Shown: in pieces, positions 29,734 to 41,548 of the stretch
Position numbering within the stretch: position 1 is the first letter of the stretch
Layout: every line of letters starts with the position of its first letter
Assembly: GCF_001625215.2 (NCBI RefSeq)
Contig: NC_030382.2
Location: 28,010,610 to 28,074,609, forward strand
From: Daucus carota subsp. sativus
Taxonomy: Eukaryota; Streptophyta; Magnoliopsida; Apiales; Apiaceae
DNA: 64,000 nucleotides
Direction: 5' to 3'
Program-made: the position numbers and the translations under genes
The notes under the pieces: generated by a model
Databases searched by the model: none
The model's input: the letters and a program-made list of their open reading frames with translations, nothing else
Told to the model about the DNA's origin: nothing

Positions 29734-32700
29734 TATGTTTGTGAAATGTGTGCAGGGAAACCACAAGAAGAATCTGTGGTACTTGGATAGTGGATGCTCC
29801 AGGCACATGACTGGTGATTCTTCCCTGCTCACAAAGTTTGTGGAGAAAGCTGGCCCTAGCATTACCTTTGGAGATGACAGCAAAGGATATACTATGGGAT
29901 ATGGCTTGATTGCAAAAGAAAATGTCATCATTGATGAAGTTGCATTGGTGTCTGGTCTTGAGCACAACTTGCTGAGCATCAGTCAACTCTGTGATAAAGG
30001 TTACAAGGTTAATTTCACCACTACAGCCTGTGTTGTCACCAAAGGAGATGACAACAATGTGGTTCTGATTGGACAAAGTAAAGGAAATGTGTATGTAGCT
30101 GACTTCAATTCTGTAAAGTCTGAATCTATCACTTGCCTTCTCAGCAAAGCAAGCTCAGATGACAGTTGGCTATGGCATAAGAGATTGTCTCATCTAAATT
30201 TCAAAACCTTGAATGAGTTAGTAAAGAAGGACTTGGTAAGAGGTCTACCTAAGCTGGAATTCTCCAAAGATGGACTATGTGGAGCTTGTCAACTAGGAAA
30301 GCAAAAGAGAAGCTCTTTCAAAAGCAAATCTCTTTCATCAATTGTGAAGCCCCTTCAGCTCTTGCATATGGATTTATTTGGACCAGTCAACATAATGTCT
30401 ATTTCAAAGAAGAAATTTTGCTTAGTGATTGTTGATGATTTTTCAAATTTACTTGGACTTTCTTCCTGCATTCTAAGGATGAAGCTGGGAAAATCATCAT
30501 CAATCATATCAAGGCATTAAACAACAATCCAGATGTCAAAGTTGGAAGGATAAGAAGTGACAATGGAACAGAATTCAAGAACTCTGTGATGAAAGAATTT
30601 TGTGAAGAAGAGGGAATTATTCATGAGTTCTCTGCACCAAGAACTCCACAACAAAATGGTGTTGTTGAAAGGAAGAATAGAACTCTTATTGAGGCTGCAA
30701 GAACCATGATTAATGAATCTCAACTTCCAACTTATTTTTGGGCAGAAGCTGTGAATACTGCTTGTTTTACTCAAAACATTTCACTAATTACCAAACCTCA
30801 TAATCTAACTCCCTTCCAACTCTTCAAAGGAAAGAAGCCAACAATTAGCTTTCTACATGTATTTGGATGCAAGTGTTATGTTCTAAGAAATCAAGGTGAA
30901 AATCTTGGAAAGTTTGAGGCCAAGGCAGATGAAGCTATTTTTGTTGGATATTCTGATGGAAAATCATTTAGAGTATATAATCTGAGAACCAACATTGTTA
31001 TGGAATCAATCCATGTAGTTTTTGATGATAAGAAGATTCAAGGATTCTCAGATGAAGGATTTCATGATAATCTCAGGTTTGAGAATGAAGGTGAAGGTGA
31101 TCTGTATGATAGTGATGATGATTGTGATGACATTATTCAGAATGTTGGAATTAATCCTGGAATTAATGTTCCAACTGATGACTCTCTGGTGCAAGAAACA
31201 ACTGCTATTGAAAATTCAACTGAAGCATCAGTTGAAACTACATTGGTGGGATCAGTTGAAACACCTCAAGGATCATCAGTTGAAAGAATGTCTCAAAATT
31301 TCAATCAGTCTAGAAATAATGAGATGTCAAATTTAGGGGGAGCTTTCCAACATGGAAACCTGAACTTCAACAATGAAGCTACATCATCAAGGCAATCACT
31401 TCCACCACAAAGAAAGTGGACAAGGGATCATCCTTTTGAGCTAATTATTGGAGATGCAAATGCATCTGTACAAACAAGAAGAGCAACTCAAGATGAGTGT
31501 TTGTACAGTGCATTCCTTTCACAGGATGAGCCTAAAGTCATAGAAGATGCTCTCAAAGATGCTGATTGGGTCCTTGCTATGCAAGAAGAATTAAATCAAT
31601 TTGAGAGAAACAATGTATGGAAGCTGGTACCCAAACCTAAAAACAGAACAATTGTAGGAACAAGGTGGGTATTCAGAAACAAGGTGGATGAGAATGGAGC
31701 TGTCACCAGAAACAAGGCAAGGCTTGTTGCTAAAGGATACTCTCAGTCTGAAGGAATTGATTTTGATGAGACCTTTGCACCAGTTGCAAGACTGGAAGCA
31801 ATAAGAATCTTCCTGGCCTATGCTGCTCATGCAAACTTTAAAGTTTATCAAATGGATGTCAAGAGTGCTTTTCTAAATGGTGAACTGGAAGAGGAGGTAT
31901 ATGTCAGTCAGCCTCCTGGTTTTGAAGATCCAGAATTTCCAGAGTATGTTTACTTTTTATTAAAAGCACTCTATGGACTAAAGCAAGCACCAAGGGCATG
32001 GTATGACACTCTGTCTCAATTCTTGTTAGATAATCATTTTTCCAGAGGAACTGTGGATAAAACACTATTTTACAAAAATGTAAATGGTGCCTTTATTCTG
32101 GTTCAAATTTATGTAGATGATATAATTTTTGGTTCTACATATGAGAAACTTTGCAAGAAGTTTGCTAATCTAATGAAAAGTCAGTATGAAATGAGCATGA
32201 TGGGAGAGCTCACCTACTTTCTTGGTTTACAAGTTAAACAAGTAAAGGAAGGTATATTCATAAATCAAACTAAGTACATCTATGATCTCCTTAAAAAGTT
32301 TGATTTATTGGATTGCAAAGAAGCTAAGACTCCCATGCCAACAGCCACCAAATTAGAGTTAAGCCCTAATGAGAAATCTGTGGACATCTCTAATTATAGA
32401 GGCATGGTTGGTTCTCTTTTATATCTGACAGCTAGTAGACCAGATATTATGTTTTCTACATGCCTCTGTGCTAGATTTCAATCTGATCCTAAAGAATCAC
32501 ATCTTATTGCTATAAAAAGAATATTCAGATATCTTAAGGGAACACCAAATCTTGGTATTTGGTACCCTAAAGACTCTGGATTTGATCTAATTGGATATTC
32601 AGATGCTGATTTTGCAGGATGCAAAATTGATAGAAAAAGTACAACAGGCACCTGTCAATTTCTTGGTGACAGATTGATTTCTTGGTTTAGCAAAAAGCAA

Positions 32701-33054
32701 AATTCTGTATCAACCTCTACAGCTGAGGCTGAGTACATTGCAGCTGGAAGCTGTTGTGCACAATTATTGTGGATGAGAAATCAATTACTTGATTATGGAC
32801 TAAAACTCTCAAAAATCCCAATATTTTGTGACAACACCAGTGCTATTGCTATAACTGAGAATCCAGTACAACACTGAAGAACCAAGCACATTGACATCAA
32901 ATACCACTTCATAAGAGAACATGTGATGGCTGGTACTGTTGAAATGCATTTTGTTCCAAGTGAAGAACAAATTGCAGATATTTTCACAAAACCTCTTGAT
33001 GAATCCACATTCACAAGGTTGGTAAGTAAATTAGGTATGTTGAATTTCTCCTAA
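29633..33054 (+). pseudogene. Copia pol (protease, integrase, RT, RNase H) with two breaks
   Basis: Protease (LDSGCSRHMTG) is near 29785-29817. The GAG-pre-integrase zinc finger (LWHKRLSHLN, CGACQLGKQ) is near 30170-30300. The integrase core follows with HMDLFGPV near 30366 and SDNGTEF near 30556. A loss of frame at about 30440-30450 splits the integrase; the rest continues in another frame from there. RT then runs intact with YVDD at 32110-32121, followed by RNase H ([17 protein letters not shown]). A TGA at 32875-32877 interrupts the end of RNase H; the same frame then continues to TAA at 33052-33054. With both breaks this copy cannot make a full polyprotein, although the motifs themselves are well preserved, as expected from the near-identical LTRs. 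Confidence 0.9.
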
Positions 33055-33587
33055 TTTAGAGTGAATTTTTCTGTAATTTGGCAGCCAGAATTTGATTAAT
33101 TTTAATTTATCAAAATTAAGTTAATTATAATTCTGGATAAAATCTGTGATACTTCAACTGATGAACTAATGAAATTGTTTCAACTGATGTTCGAAACAAT
33201 ATCCTCTTGTCTTATTTTCCATTCAACTGATGACAGCAGTTGAGATTACTTTCAACTGATCATCATCAGTTGAATAGGAAGTTTAAAGAGGCGCTTATTT
33301 CATCCGTTGAAAGCATTATCAGATCTGAGCCGTTGAAATTTCTTTTGTCTCTCTCCTACTTTATACACACGATCGTGTGTGTAATTTTTGTAGAGTTCAA
33401 TAAGAGTAATTTCTTCTCAACGGTAATTTCTCAGCCAATCACAGCAATTTTCTGAGAAAGTATTTAAGTGTTTTAATTTATTTTCATTTCTTTTCATCTC
33501 ACTCTTTCGAATTCATAAACCCTCTGCTCTTCTCTCTCTGTGCAAAAACAAGCTCTAATTTTCCTTCAAGCTTTTCTTGTAACTACA
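33055..33587. other. Spacer between pol and the extra ORF, with motif cluster and possible promoter
   Basis: Six or more CAACTGAT/ATCAGTTG copies lie between 33155 and 33275, in both orientations. Further on, CCAAT (about 33435) and TATTTAAG (33461-33468) precede a pyrimidine-rich leader and the ATG at 33588 by about 120 bases, the layout of a small promoter. Confidence 0.5.
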
Positions 33588-36500
33588 ATGGCACCAATGA
33601 AGAAATATACTGCACCAAGTGGGTTCATCTATGAGAAGAACAACTTCGCATCATTTGTAGACACTAAGGCAGTGGAGGAAAAGGAGTATCACAAGATGAT
33701 GGAGTTCATCAAATCAAGCCAGCTCTCTTATGCTATGCTTGAAGCTCATACCATCTACCATGAAATAGTGGAGGAGATGTGGACCTCTGCAGAGTTTAAT
33801 AGTGAGAATGAAACTCTAACCTTCTCTATTAATAATGAAATTCATTCTGTTAATGCTGATGTTATGAAAGCATGTTTTAAGATTCCTGAAGACACTGTCT
33901 TATCTTTGCCTAGTGATGTTCAGTTGGTTAATTTACTTTATGCCATGAATTATGTTTTGCCAACTGATGCCTTAGGTAAAATAGAAAGAAGAGGTCTTAG
34001 GAGAGAATGGAGTTACTTGTGTGATGCATTTATTAAGGCATTCTCTGGTAAAATTAGTAACTTTAATGCTCTTACTTCCCAGATTTTACAAATGCTTTAC
34101 ATGTACTTGACTAATGAATATTTCAACTTTGGTGGTTTGATGATCCAAGAAATTGGGGAGAAACTAGGTGATAAAACTGGTAGACCTAGGAATATTTATT
34201 ATGTTAGATTTCTCATGATGCTAGCTAATCATCTTAATGAAAAGCTAGTTATCACTAACAAGGAAGCCAAGCTTCCCAGTTTTGTGCAGGAAAAGAGAGT
34301 CTTTAAAGACCTCTTCAGGATGAATCTATACCCCTCCTTGGAGGTGGTGTACCTGTCAATCATGGATAGGGATGGCAACGGGTCGGGTCGGGTCGGGTTT
34401 CTTGAGATCCAGACCCGATCCATTATATTTCGGGTCGGTTCGGGTTCGGGTCCGGGTCTGGAAAATGAAGATCCAGATCCGATCCGTCGGGTTTTTTCGG
34501 GTTTCGGTTCGGGTTCGGGTCTAATTCGGGTATTTAAAAAATAAACTTAAATTAAAATTAAAAATTATATATCTATAAAAAAAATGTGATGATTGATTTT
34601 TTTTTTATTTAGGAACATAAAAAAGGGTTTTACAAGTTTCGTCTAATACAATAAACACGTGAAACATGTTAACTAAACTGTATACAATCATTTAACTTAT
34701 CATTTATATTTTATATTTTTATTATATTCAGATTTTTTTAATGCACAATAACTAAAAAAATATTGATAAAATGAATATAAATTCATGGAGGCTGGAAAGG
34801 AAAAAGAGGTACATGGCTTTCCTACTACTCCTTCTCAACCCTCACCTTCTTTGCTTTCTGCCATCAGGGCTGTTGAAGAGGCCCATCAACAGTCCACACA
34901 AGTGGCAAAACCTTCTAAAACCAAATCTTCTAAACCAACCTCAGATGCCTCCCAAAAGGCATCTGTTGTAAAATCCAAGAAAAACAAACCTGAGGGGAGT
35001 GTGATTGGAGGTTGTGAGGGGGAGGGAAAGGGTGAACATAAAAGAAGCCCTAAGGATAAGGATGGAGAGGTGAGTGCTGACCAGCCTAGCCACTCTGCAG
35101 TCTCCCAAAAGACTGTAGATGTTAATATGGATTTAAGCACATCCCTAGCAGCATCCTCCCAAAAGGATGTTGCTATTGAAAATAGTCCCCAACCAGGGAC
35201 ACAGATAAAAAGGGGGAGGGACACCACTTCTTCACCAATCAAAGCTTATGGGAGAAAGAAGATGAGAAGTGACAAACTTAAGCACTCTGCACACACACAG
35301 GCATCCATTCTGGATTTTATGCCTGTAACTTCTCAAAGTCAGATTGATGTGACTCCAATAAATGTGGAGTCACGGCCCCCTTCTTCATCTCAACAAATCA
35401 CCCATATTTATGATCTTACCATCTCTACTACTCAAACACAATCCCCAACCTCTTCTGTGGATGTGGAATTAATTCACACCACACTTGTAAATTCTCCATC
35501 TTTGGATTTCATGGAGAAGTCCCCCTCTGAGATTGATCATCATCATTTTGATGATTTGTTAGATCTTTCTCTTCCAATTCCTTCTTCTGTGACAGTGTGT
35601 TCTGTGGATTTACCTTTAAAATCAATCACCACAGACTCAACTATCACAACTTCTAAACCTATTTCTTCCTTATCTTCAACTGATCTCCTTCATCAGTTGA
35701 ACAGTGTTTGTTCTTCAACTGATATGCTTAACAGCTCTCATCAGTTGAGTGTCTCCTCCACTTGTGTTTCAACTGATGTCCCTCATCAGTTGACAACTGC
35801 TGCTGTTGCAACAACTCTATCTTTTTCTACAGCAGTTGATCACATGGTGGCACAAACACTTCTAGGATTGAGTGCAGTGAGCTCTGGAGTGGAGAGGCAG
35901 CCTAGTGTGCTGGCAAAAGGAGAGGGAGTGGAGAGTCTGGCTATTTCTTCCAGCCAGGAAAAAGGAGAGGATAAGAGTGACCCTTTAGTAAGGGTAAGTG
36001 AGGAAGAGGTAAGTGGTGTGGTGAGCCAAAGGGAGCCCTTGATGCAAGAAAAGAGAGAAATTGAGAGAAATGCAGGTGTCAATGAAGGGTTTAGTGAACA
36101 AGATTTTCAAGCTGAATACAGATCCATATTGGATGGTGTTTCACTAGACCCTGAGACTTTTACTCATGGGATGTCTTCTATTCAAGACTTTGCCAGATTG
36201 GATAATCAAGCAGCTGAGAGGCACCTCAATCTGATTCACACTACATCTTCTATGCTTAGAGCAAAGGAGGCACTTACAGCTCTGCCTGCCAATGATGGAG
36301 ATGATTTTCAATATGATGATAGTGATGAAGACCTCAATGATGCACTTGAGGAATCTCTTGGTGATCAACTTACAACTTCTCTTCCTTCTTGGCTCTCCAT
36401 GCAGTCTGCCAATGCAACTGTTGTTAGCTTGGAGCTGCAAAGGCAGGTTTCCACCATTCTTCAACCACAATCTGGAAGCTCATCCTCCCCTCCATCCATC

Positions 36501-38345
36501 TCTGCTACTATTGCCAGTCAGGCTCTGGACAACCTCAAGCTTCACAAATATCAATCTCTCCATTTTCAGCATGAGATAGAGCATCTAAATTCTCTCATTG
36601 CCTCTGTTAAGACTGATCTGACCAAACAAATTGATGAAAAGCTTCCAGCTAAAGTCAAATCAGCACTTTCTGCATCTGAGCAAAAGCAACTTCAATTGGA
36701 AAAGCAAGTGGAAGTTCTGGAAGGAAATGTCCATATCTTAAACTCTAGAATGGAAGAGATGTTGCAGCATCAAAGAATTCAGACTGGACTTCTTCAACAT
36801 CTTCTTCTTGCCTCTGGTGTTTCACTTCCCAGTCCATCCCCTACACTTGCTGCTAACAAAAAAGGGGAGAAAGAATTACCAACTCCTGCAGAATTGATCA
36901 GCCAAATTCCTCCTCCTTTCCACACTGAAAGGGAAAAGCAAAAGATTGAAAGGATGAAAGAATTAGACTCTATTGCAAAGAGAGTGGCTCAGTTGGGAAA
37001 GTAATCTTCTGTAAACTCAACATCCTCATCTGCAGCCACCACAGCTCAAATCTCTTTTCCAACCACAACTACAATTCTCAGGGTAATTACACCTGAAATT
37101 GTTATTTCTTCCAAGAAAGAAAAGGGTGAGCCATCATTTTTGAATGAGTTCAAGGCCATTCTATTTCCAAACAACTGTGGTTACTCCAGGCCTGGAAAAG
37201 ACTCAAGCTCAATCTATTTTCCACTAGCCAGGCCTGACAAAAGTGAATACAAGCTTTTGGGCCAAGAGATCAAAAGTTTCAAAGACTCTGCAGATGTGGC
37301 TTTAAAAGCTCATTTTGCCATCATCTACAGAGAAGGCCAAAAGTTGTTTATTGGAACTGGCCATCCTCACTGTCCCTTTGCAAAAGCTGAAGAGGTGGCC
37401 AGAGAATGTGAAAGAAGTGAGTATGAATCTCAACTCTCTCTAAACCAAGAAATAGAGGTTGATGAAAGGTATGCAATTGAGCTAGAAGAGGAATTGGCAG
37501 CTGAGCTTCAAAATGAGAAAAGATTGCCTCTTGAATCTTCTCCAAAGAAAAAGAGAGTCATATCTAAAACGAAGATGCCTGAGGCAGCCAAGAGAAGAGA
37601 AGAAGTGCCAGAAAAGCCTATCTCAAAGCCTTCTTCTCCAATCAAGGATACCACAGTAGTACATCCAGATGTCAATTTCCATGATGAGCCAATTATGCCA
37701 AAGGAGGAGCCAATTGACTTGGAGGATATCCCAATCTCAGCTTTTCTTGTTCCAGAAACTTCCAAGCCAAAGAAGAAAGTCAAGTCTGTGGCTAAGAGGA
37801 TGGCTAACCCTCCTAAACCTCCAAAAGAACCTGAAAATCCTGATGACTATCTTATTATTGCTAACATTGAAGAAATCTCTGAGTTGGAGCTGGATGATCT
37901 TCAAGAAGTAAGAGGAATAGAAGCAACTTCAAAATTAACTAAAAGATTGGTATTCTCTTACAAAAACAAAGGTGATGTCATCTGGCCTCTTCACAGAGTT
38001 CTAAATTCTGAGGGATTCAGCTCTTTAACAAAAATATATGGATCTATGAAGAGGACAGGAGGATTTACACCACCTGCAAAGCAAATGGTACTAAAGAGAA
38101 TCCTTGAGATCAGGAAGGAATGGTCCTCAGATGCTAGCCTGCAAAGAAGGCTGAAAATCCCCTACACTGGAAAGAAAATTCACCATGAACCTACTCCAAT
38201 CATGGAATTTAGGGACAATCAAGGTGTTAGGAGATTTTTCAGACCTAAAGATCAACTCAAAGTTGCTAGCTTGAATACTCTGAAGACTCTCCAATCCAAG
38301 CTCAACAGACAAGATAGTGATGAAGAATGGTTCTACAGCATCTGA
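33588..38345 (+). pseudogene. Extra (so-called envelope-like) gene of the Copia element, interrupted
   Basis: The gene starts at ATG 33588 (the frame is open a little further upstream). Part 1 (33588-34366, about 260 residues) is a folded-looking domain with MKACFKIPEDTVL and RREWSYLCDAFIKAFSGK. An insertion at 34367-34781 interrupts it. Part 2 (34785-37004) is Ser/Thr/Pro-rich and low-complexity, with a coiled coil near its end (EKQVEVLEGNVHILNSRMEE). An in-frame TAA stands at 37002-37004. Part 3 (37140-38345) continues in the same frame, with a Lys-rich block containing PKKKRV, further basic patches, and a conserved-looking C-terminal region (GGFTPPAKQMVLKRILEIRK). I see no signal peptide and no membrane segment. 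The name envelope-like comes from position only; the composition suggests a nuclear or cytosolic protein. Confidence 0.7.
34367..34781. mobile_element. hAT-type MITE fragment inside the Copia extra gene
   Basis: It starts TAGGGATGGCAACGGG, followed by GGGTCGGGTTC-type repeats (34380-34530), then AT-rich DNA. The flanks ATCATGGA (34359-34366) and TTCATGGA (34782-34789) agree at seven of eight positions, so the duplication marks the insertion. The right end lacks a clear inverted repeat. Confidence 0.7.
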
Positions 38346-38539
38346 AATTAATATTCTTGAAGAAAAACTTAAGTCCAGAAGAAGAAGATCTTCTAGGAAC
38401 AAGTAACTGCTCAGTCTAGAGGAGCATAATCATCTGTAAACTTTTCTAACTCTTGTATTTAAATTCTGCATTTTATTTTATTAATGTTTTTGTTATCATC
38501 AAGTGTAAAATTTATGTCTGCATCTTCTCCAGTCATAAA
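38346..38539. other. 3' untranslated part of the Copia internal region
   Basis: Nothing is coded between the extra gene and the purine tract; it is T-rich near its end. Confidence 0.5.
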
Positions 38540-38550
38540 TTGGGGGAGAT
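38540..38550 (+). other. Polypurine tract of the Copia element
   Basis: TTGGGGGAGAT abuts the 3' LTR, the usual plus-strand primer site in SIRE-type elements. Confidence 0.85.
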
Positions 38551-39601
38551 TGTTAGGAATCAATAATTTTTGATGATAACATAAACATTTTGTAACATGT
38601 CTTACTTAGAATCTTTATCAAATTTCAGTTGTAATTGTTATATCTCTTATCTTTGGGAATTATCAACGGATGGGTAGAATAGGATGGCTAATTGTAAATA
38701 TCCAGTGCCATGTAATTTTATCTAAGTGAAGGATATTCAACTGATAAGATGTAACTATTCAACTGATGAAGACTGGATGATGTTTCAACTGATGAAAATC
38801 AAGCATTCAACTGAAGACAAAGTATTCAACTGATGATGCTAAGGAATTCAACTGATGAAAATCAAGCATTCAACTGAAGACAAAGTATTCAACTGATGAT
38901 GCTAAGGAATTCAACTGATGAGATTGGAACAGCATTCAACTGATGAAGTTTGTAATTCGTTCAACTGATGAGCCCAGCACATCATTCAACTGATGAAGTC
39001 AAGAGCAGTTGAAAGTAACCAGAATTCTCAACTGATGAAGCAAAGAGCAGTTGAAAGTGACTAGAGCTTAAGTCTGACAAATCACATGGATCGAATTACA
39101 CTAAAATAGACATGGAAGCCTAATTAGGAAAATAAAGAAGAAGCAGAAACATACTTATCTCATGCAGTGCAATCTGGATCAAATCAAGATGATGGTCAAA
39201 GATGAAGACATCTCAGAAAGCATGCATAAGACAAAGTTGTGCAGCATTGTTTTTAGATTAGAGTGCATTTTGTAATCTAGCCAAAAGCTTTGTAAAACTT
39301 GGAGTATATAACCAAGTTAGAAGCATCAGTTGAACTTGTTCAAATTACTTGAGAGAAAAATCTGAGAGTTAGAACTTGTTTGAGTGATGAACCAGCAGCT
39401 GTGCGAATTGTAATCAATCCACAGATTCTTCTATATAAAATCTCACGGGTGGATCATTCAATCCACCCGTATTTTTAAATACTTGGTGTTTCCGGTTTTA
39501 CTGTGATTAAGTGTATTGTTTCTTAAATCTCTTAATTTGTAAAAGATTGTATTCAACCCCCCCCCTTCTACAATCTTTCTCTTAGTTGGTGTAAAATAAC
39601 A
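38551..39601 (+). repeat. 3' LTR of the Copia element
   Basis: The 1051-bp LTR matches 26204-27255 apart from about five substitutions (for example in ATCCAGTGCC and TCTAGCCAAAAG) and one fewer C in the C run. The GTATT duplication follows. Confidence 0.95.
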
Positions 39602-39914
39602 GTATTAATATTTATGTGAACTTTGGATGAATGCATAATTTCTATTTAAGTTTTAATTATTCATGTATAATAATTCTTTCTTTTTTTCCATGCGGTTTTA
39701 TAACCGAAACCGAACCGATGAAAACCGAATCCGAGATTTTGGAACTGAAACCGAATCCGAGGATGAGGTTGCGGTTTTCGATTTCCAAAACCGAGGGCAT
39801 GCGGTTCCAGTTGCGGTTTTATCCAAAAACCGCACCGAACCCGCATCCGCTCTACCCTAGTGCTATGTATTGTTCTATGCCTCAGTTGTAAGAATCTCCG
39901 AGATTTTAATATAA

Positions 39915-41454
39915 CTAGTTGAGAAGCCGCGTGTTGCGGCGGCCTATAAAAATTATATTAATGATTTAAAATTAGTATTTGTAATATAAAATAGTTATGT
40001 GGCAGTCTATAAAAATTATATTAATGTTTCAAAATTAATATTTGTAGAATAAAATAAAATTTTATATTATAAACATCTCGATTGAATAACAATATTAATA
40101 TATAAAATTACAAAATTGGACTATAATTCATGAGTAAAAAATGAAAATAATTTTCTACATATAATTAACGATTTAAGGCATGACGAATCTTAATTTTAGT
40201 TGTGTTTTTTTTAAAAGTAAGCACGTTTTTCACTAACATTGTCATTGATTTTCAAACCCTACTTCTTAGACATATACACCATGCCCTACACGCCCTACAC
40301 GTAAAAAGCATACGGCTCTTCAACAGAACTGATTGATGACATTTAGCCATAGACATTGATTGGCCAATATATCAGATAGTAAACTTGCAAGAACATAAGC
40401 AAATCTGAAACCATACCCAATTTTAATAGGGATAAACATTATGTTCTAGTTATACGAACATTAATCATGTCGGGACATATGAATTCCAATCCATGCATGT
40501 GTATATTAGTGGCTCCTCCCTCCAATTTTTTTGGATTAGTTGTCCGCAAAAACATCAATTTAAATTCACGAGATAGCAGTCTACTCCTACATCCGACAAA
40601 CTCTTACTCTTGTCAATGAATCATCTCTATCGCCATTCAAAACATTTATCATAGTGTAACTCATTATTGTATTAGATGGAGAAGATAAATAGGCAAAGAA
40701 AAATTGTTTATAAAGCGTATTTGCCCCTCATCATATGTGTTGAATGATAGCTCCCTAGGATAAAACGAGTTACGAACGGCACCACCAGCGAGTACGGTTG
40801 TGGTATTGAGAGAGAGAAGGTTGTGTTTAGATGATCAAAACCCGCACAACCTATAGGGGTATTTATAGGTGCAGAGAGACTTATGTGTTACTCTTTTCCA
40901 TAATTAAATAATCTGAAACCGAATCAGATTAAAAAACTTGTAAGCTACTATATTCCATAAATAATCTGAAACAGAATCAGATTAATTTATGCCAAGATAT
41001 ATACCATATCAATTAATCTGCAACAAAAAAGGTAGTTTTTATTTTTGATATTGTTCATCCAAAAACTCCAATAAATTAGAAAAATAGAACAGAGTACGGT
41101 TGTGGTATTGAGAGAGAAGGTTGTGTTTAGATGATCCAAACCCCTACAACCTACAACCTATAGAGTATTTATAGGTGCAGAGAGACTTGTGTGTTACTCT
41201 TTTCCATAACTAAATAATCTGAAACCGAATCAGATTAAAAAACTTGTAAGCTACTATATTCCATTAATCTGAAACGGAATCAGATTAATTTATATCAAGA
41301 TATATACCATATCAATTAATCTGCAACGAAAAAGGTAGTTTTTATTTTTGATATTTTTCATCCAAAAATTCCAGAAAATTAAAAAAATAGAACGGAGCTA
41401 TCTGAGAGGCACTACCAACACGCCCCTCGATTCTCCTTTATATAAGTATATTGA
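39915..41454 (-). mobile_element. Non-autonomous Helitron, intact ends
   Basis: On the minus strand it starts TCAATATACTTATATAAAGG (41454 downwards) after an A and ends with a hairpin (GCCGC-aacac-GCGGC), a short spacer and CTAG at 39918-39915, followed by T. These are the standard Helitron termini and A/T insertion site. No helicase is encoded. Second copy at 22282-23700. Confidence 0.85.
40791..41391 (+). repeat. Tandem duplication of ~302 bp inside the Helitron
   Basis: Units 40791-41092 and 41093-41391 both begin AGTACGGTTGTGGTATTGAG and share a promoter-like TATTTATAGGTGCAGAGAG word (about 40859 and 41167) and paired AATCTGAAAC / AATCAGATTA segments. A captured promoter is possible. Confidence 0.8.
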
Positions 41455-41548
41455 TGATTACGCTTTGCTTTTAAAAAAAACAATACTAAACAAATAATAA
41501 AAAAATATATAATTTATATTATAAATAATAAATTTCAAAATATATAGT

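Larger units (their letters stand above)
26389..39330. repeat. Dispersed TCAACTGATGA motif throughout the Copia element
   Basis: Clusters lie in both LTRs, in gag (28995-29065), at 31170-31285 in pol, in the spacer 33155-33275 and in the extra gene (35670-35840, seven or more). Both orientations occur, often face to face with short gaps. CAACTG matches the plant MYB core (CNGTTR). Confidence 0.85.
26204..39601 (+). mobile_element. Ty1/Copia LTR retrotransposon, SIRE/Maximus type, defective
   Basis: LTRs 26204-27255 and 38551-39601 start TGTTA and end TAACA. The 5-bp target duplication GTATT is exact (26199-26203, 39602-39606). The LTRs differ at about five positions plus one base in a C run, roughly 0.5 percent, so the insertion is young. 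A primer site complementary to initiator tRNA-Met, gag, pol in Copia order (integrase before RT), a long extra ORF after pol, and a GGGGGAGA tract before the 3' LTR are all present. About 1-kb LTRs plus a long post-pol ORF are typical of SIRE/Maximus. Pol has a frame break and a stop, and the extra ORF has an insertion and a stop, so this copy is not autonomous. Confidence 0.95.
25462..39859. mobile_element. hAT-type MITE split in two by the Copia element
   Basis: The left part (25462-26203) begins TAGGGGTGAGCAAAAAACCG. The right part (39607-39859) ends with the inverse of TAGGGTAGAGCGG. The 8-bp target duplication GTGCTATG is exact (25454-25461 and 39860-39867). Subterminal AACCGAA/ATCCGA repeats fill both ends. 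Removing the Copia element leaves about 1.0 kb. The left part also contains the right end of another MITE (AATCGAATACACCCCC, about 26177-26192), whose left end I could not find. Confidence 0.85.

Noticed and set aside
33588..38345. Copia extra gene as a true envelope glycoprotein
   Set aside because: No signal peptide, membrane anchor or cysteine/glycosylation pattern is visible, while Lys-rich nuclear-type patches are.
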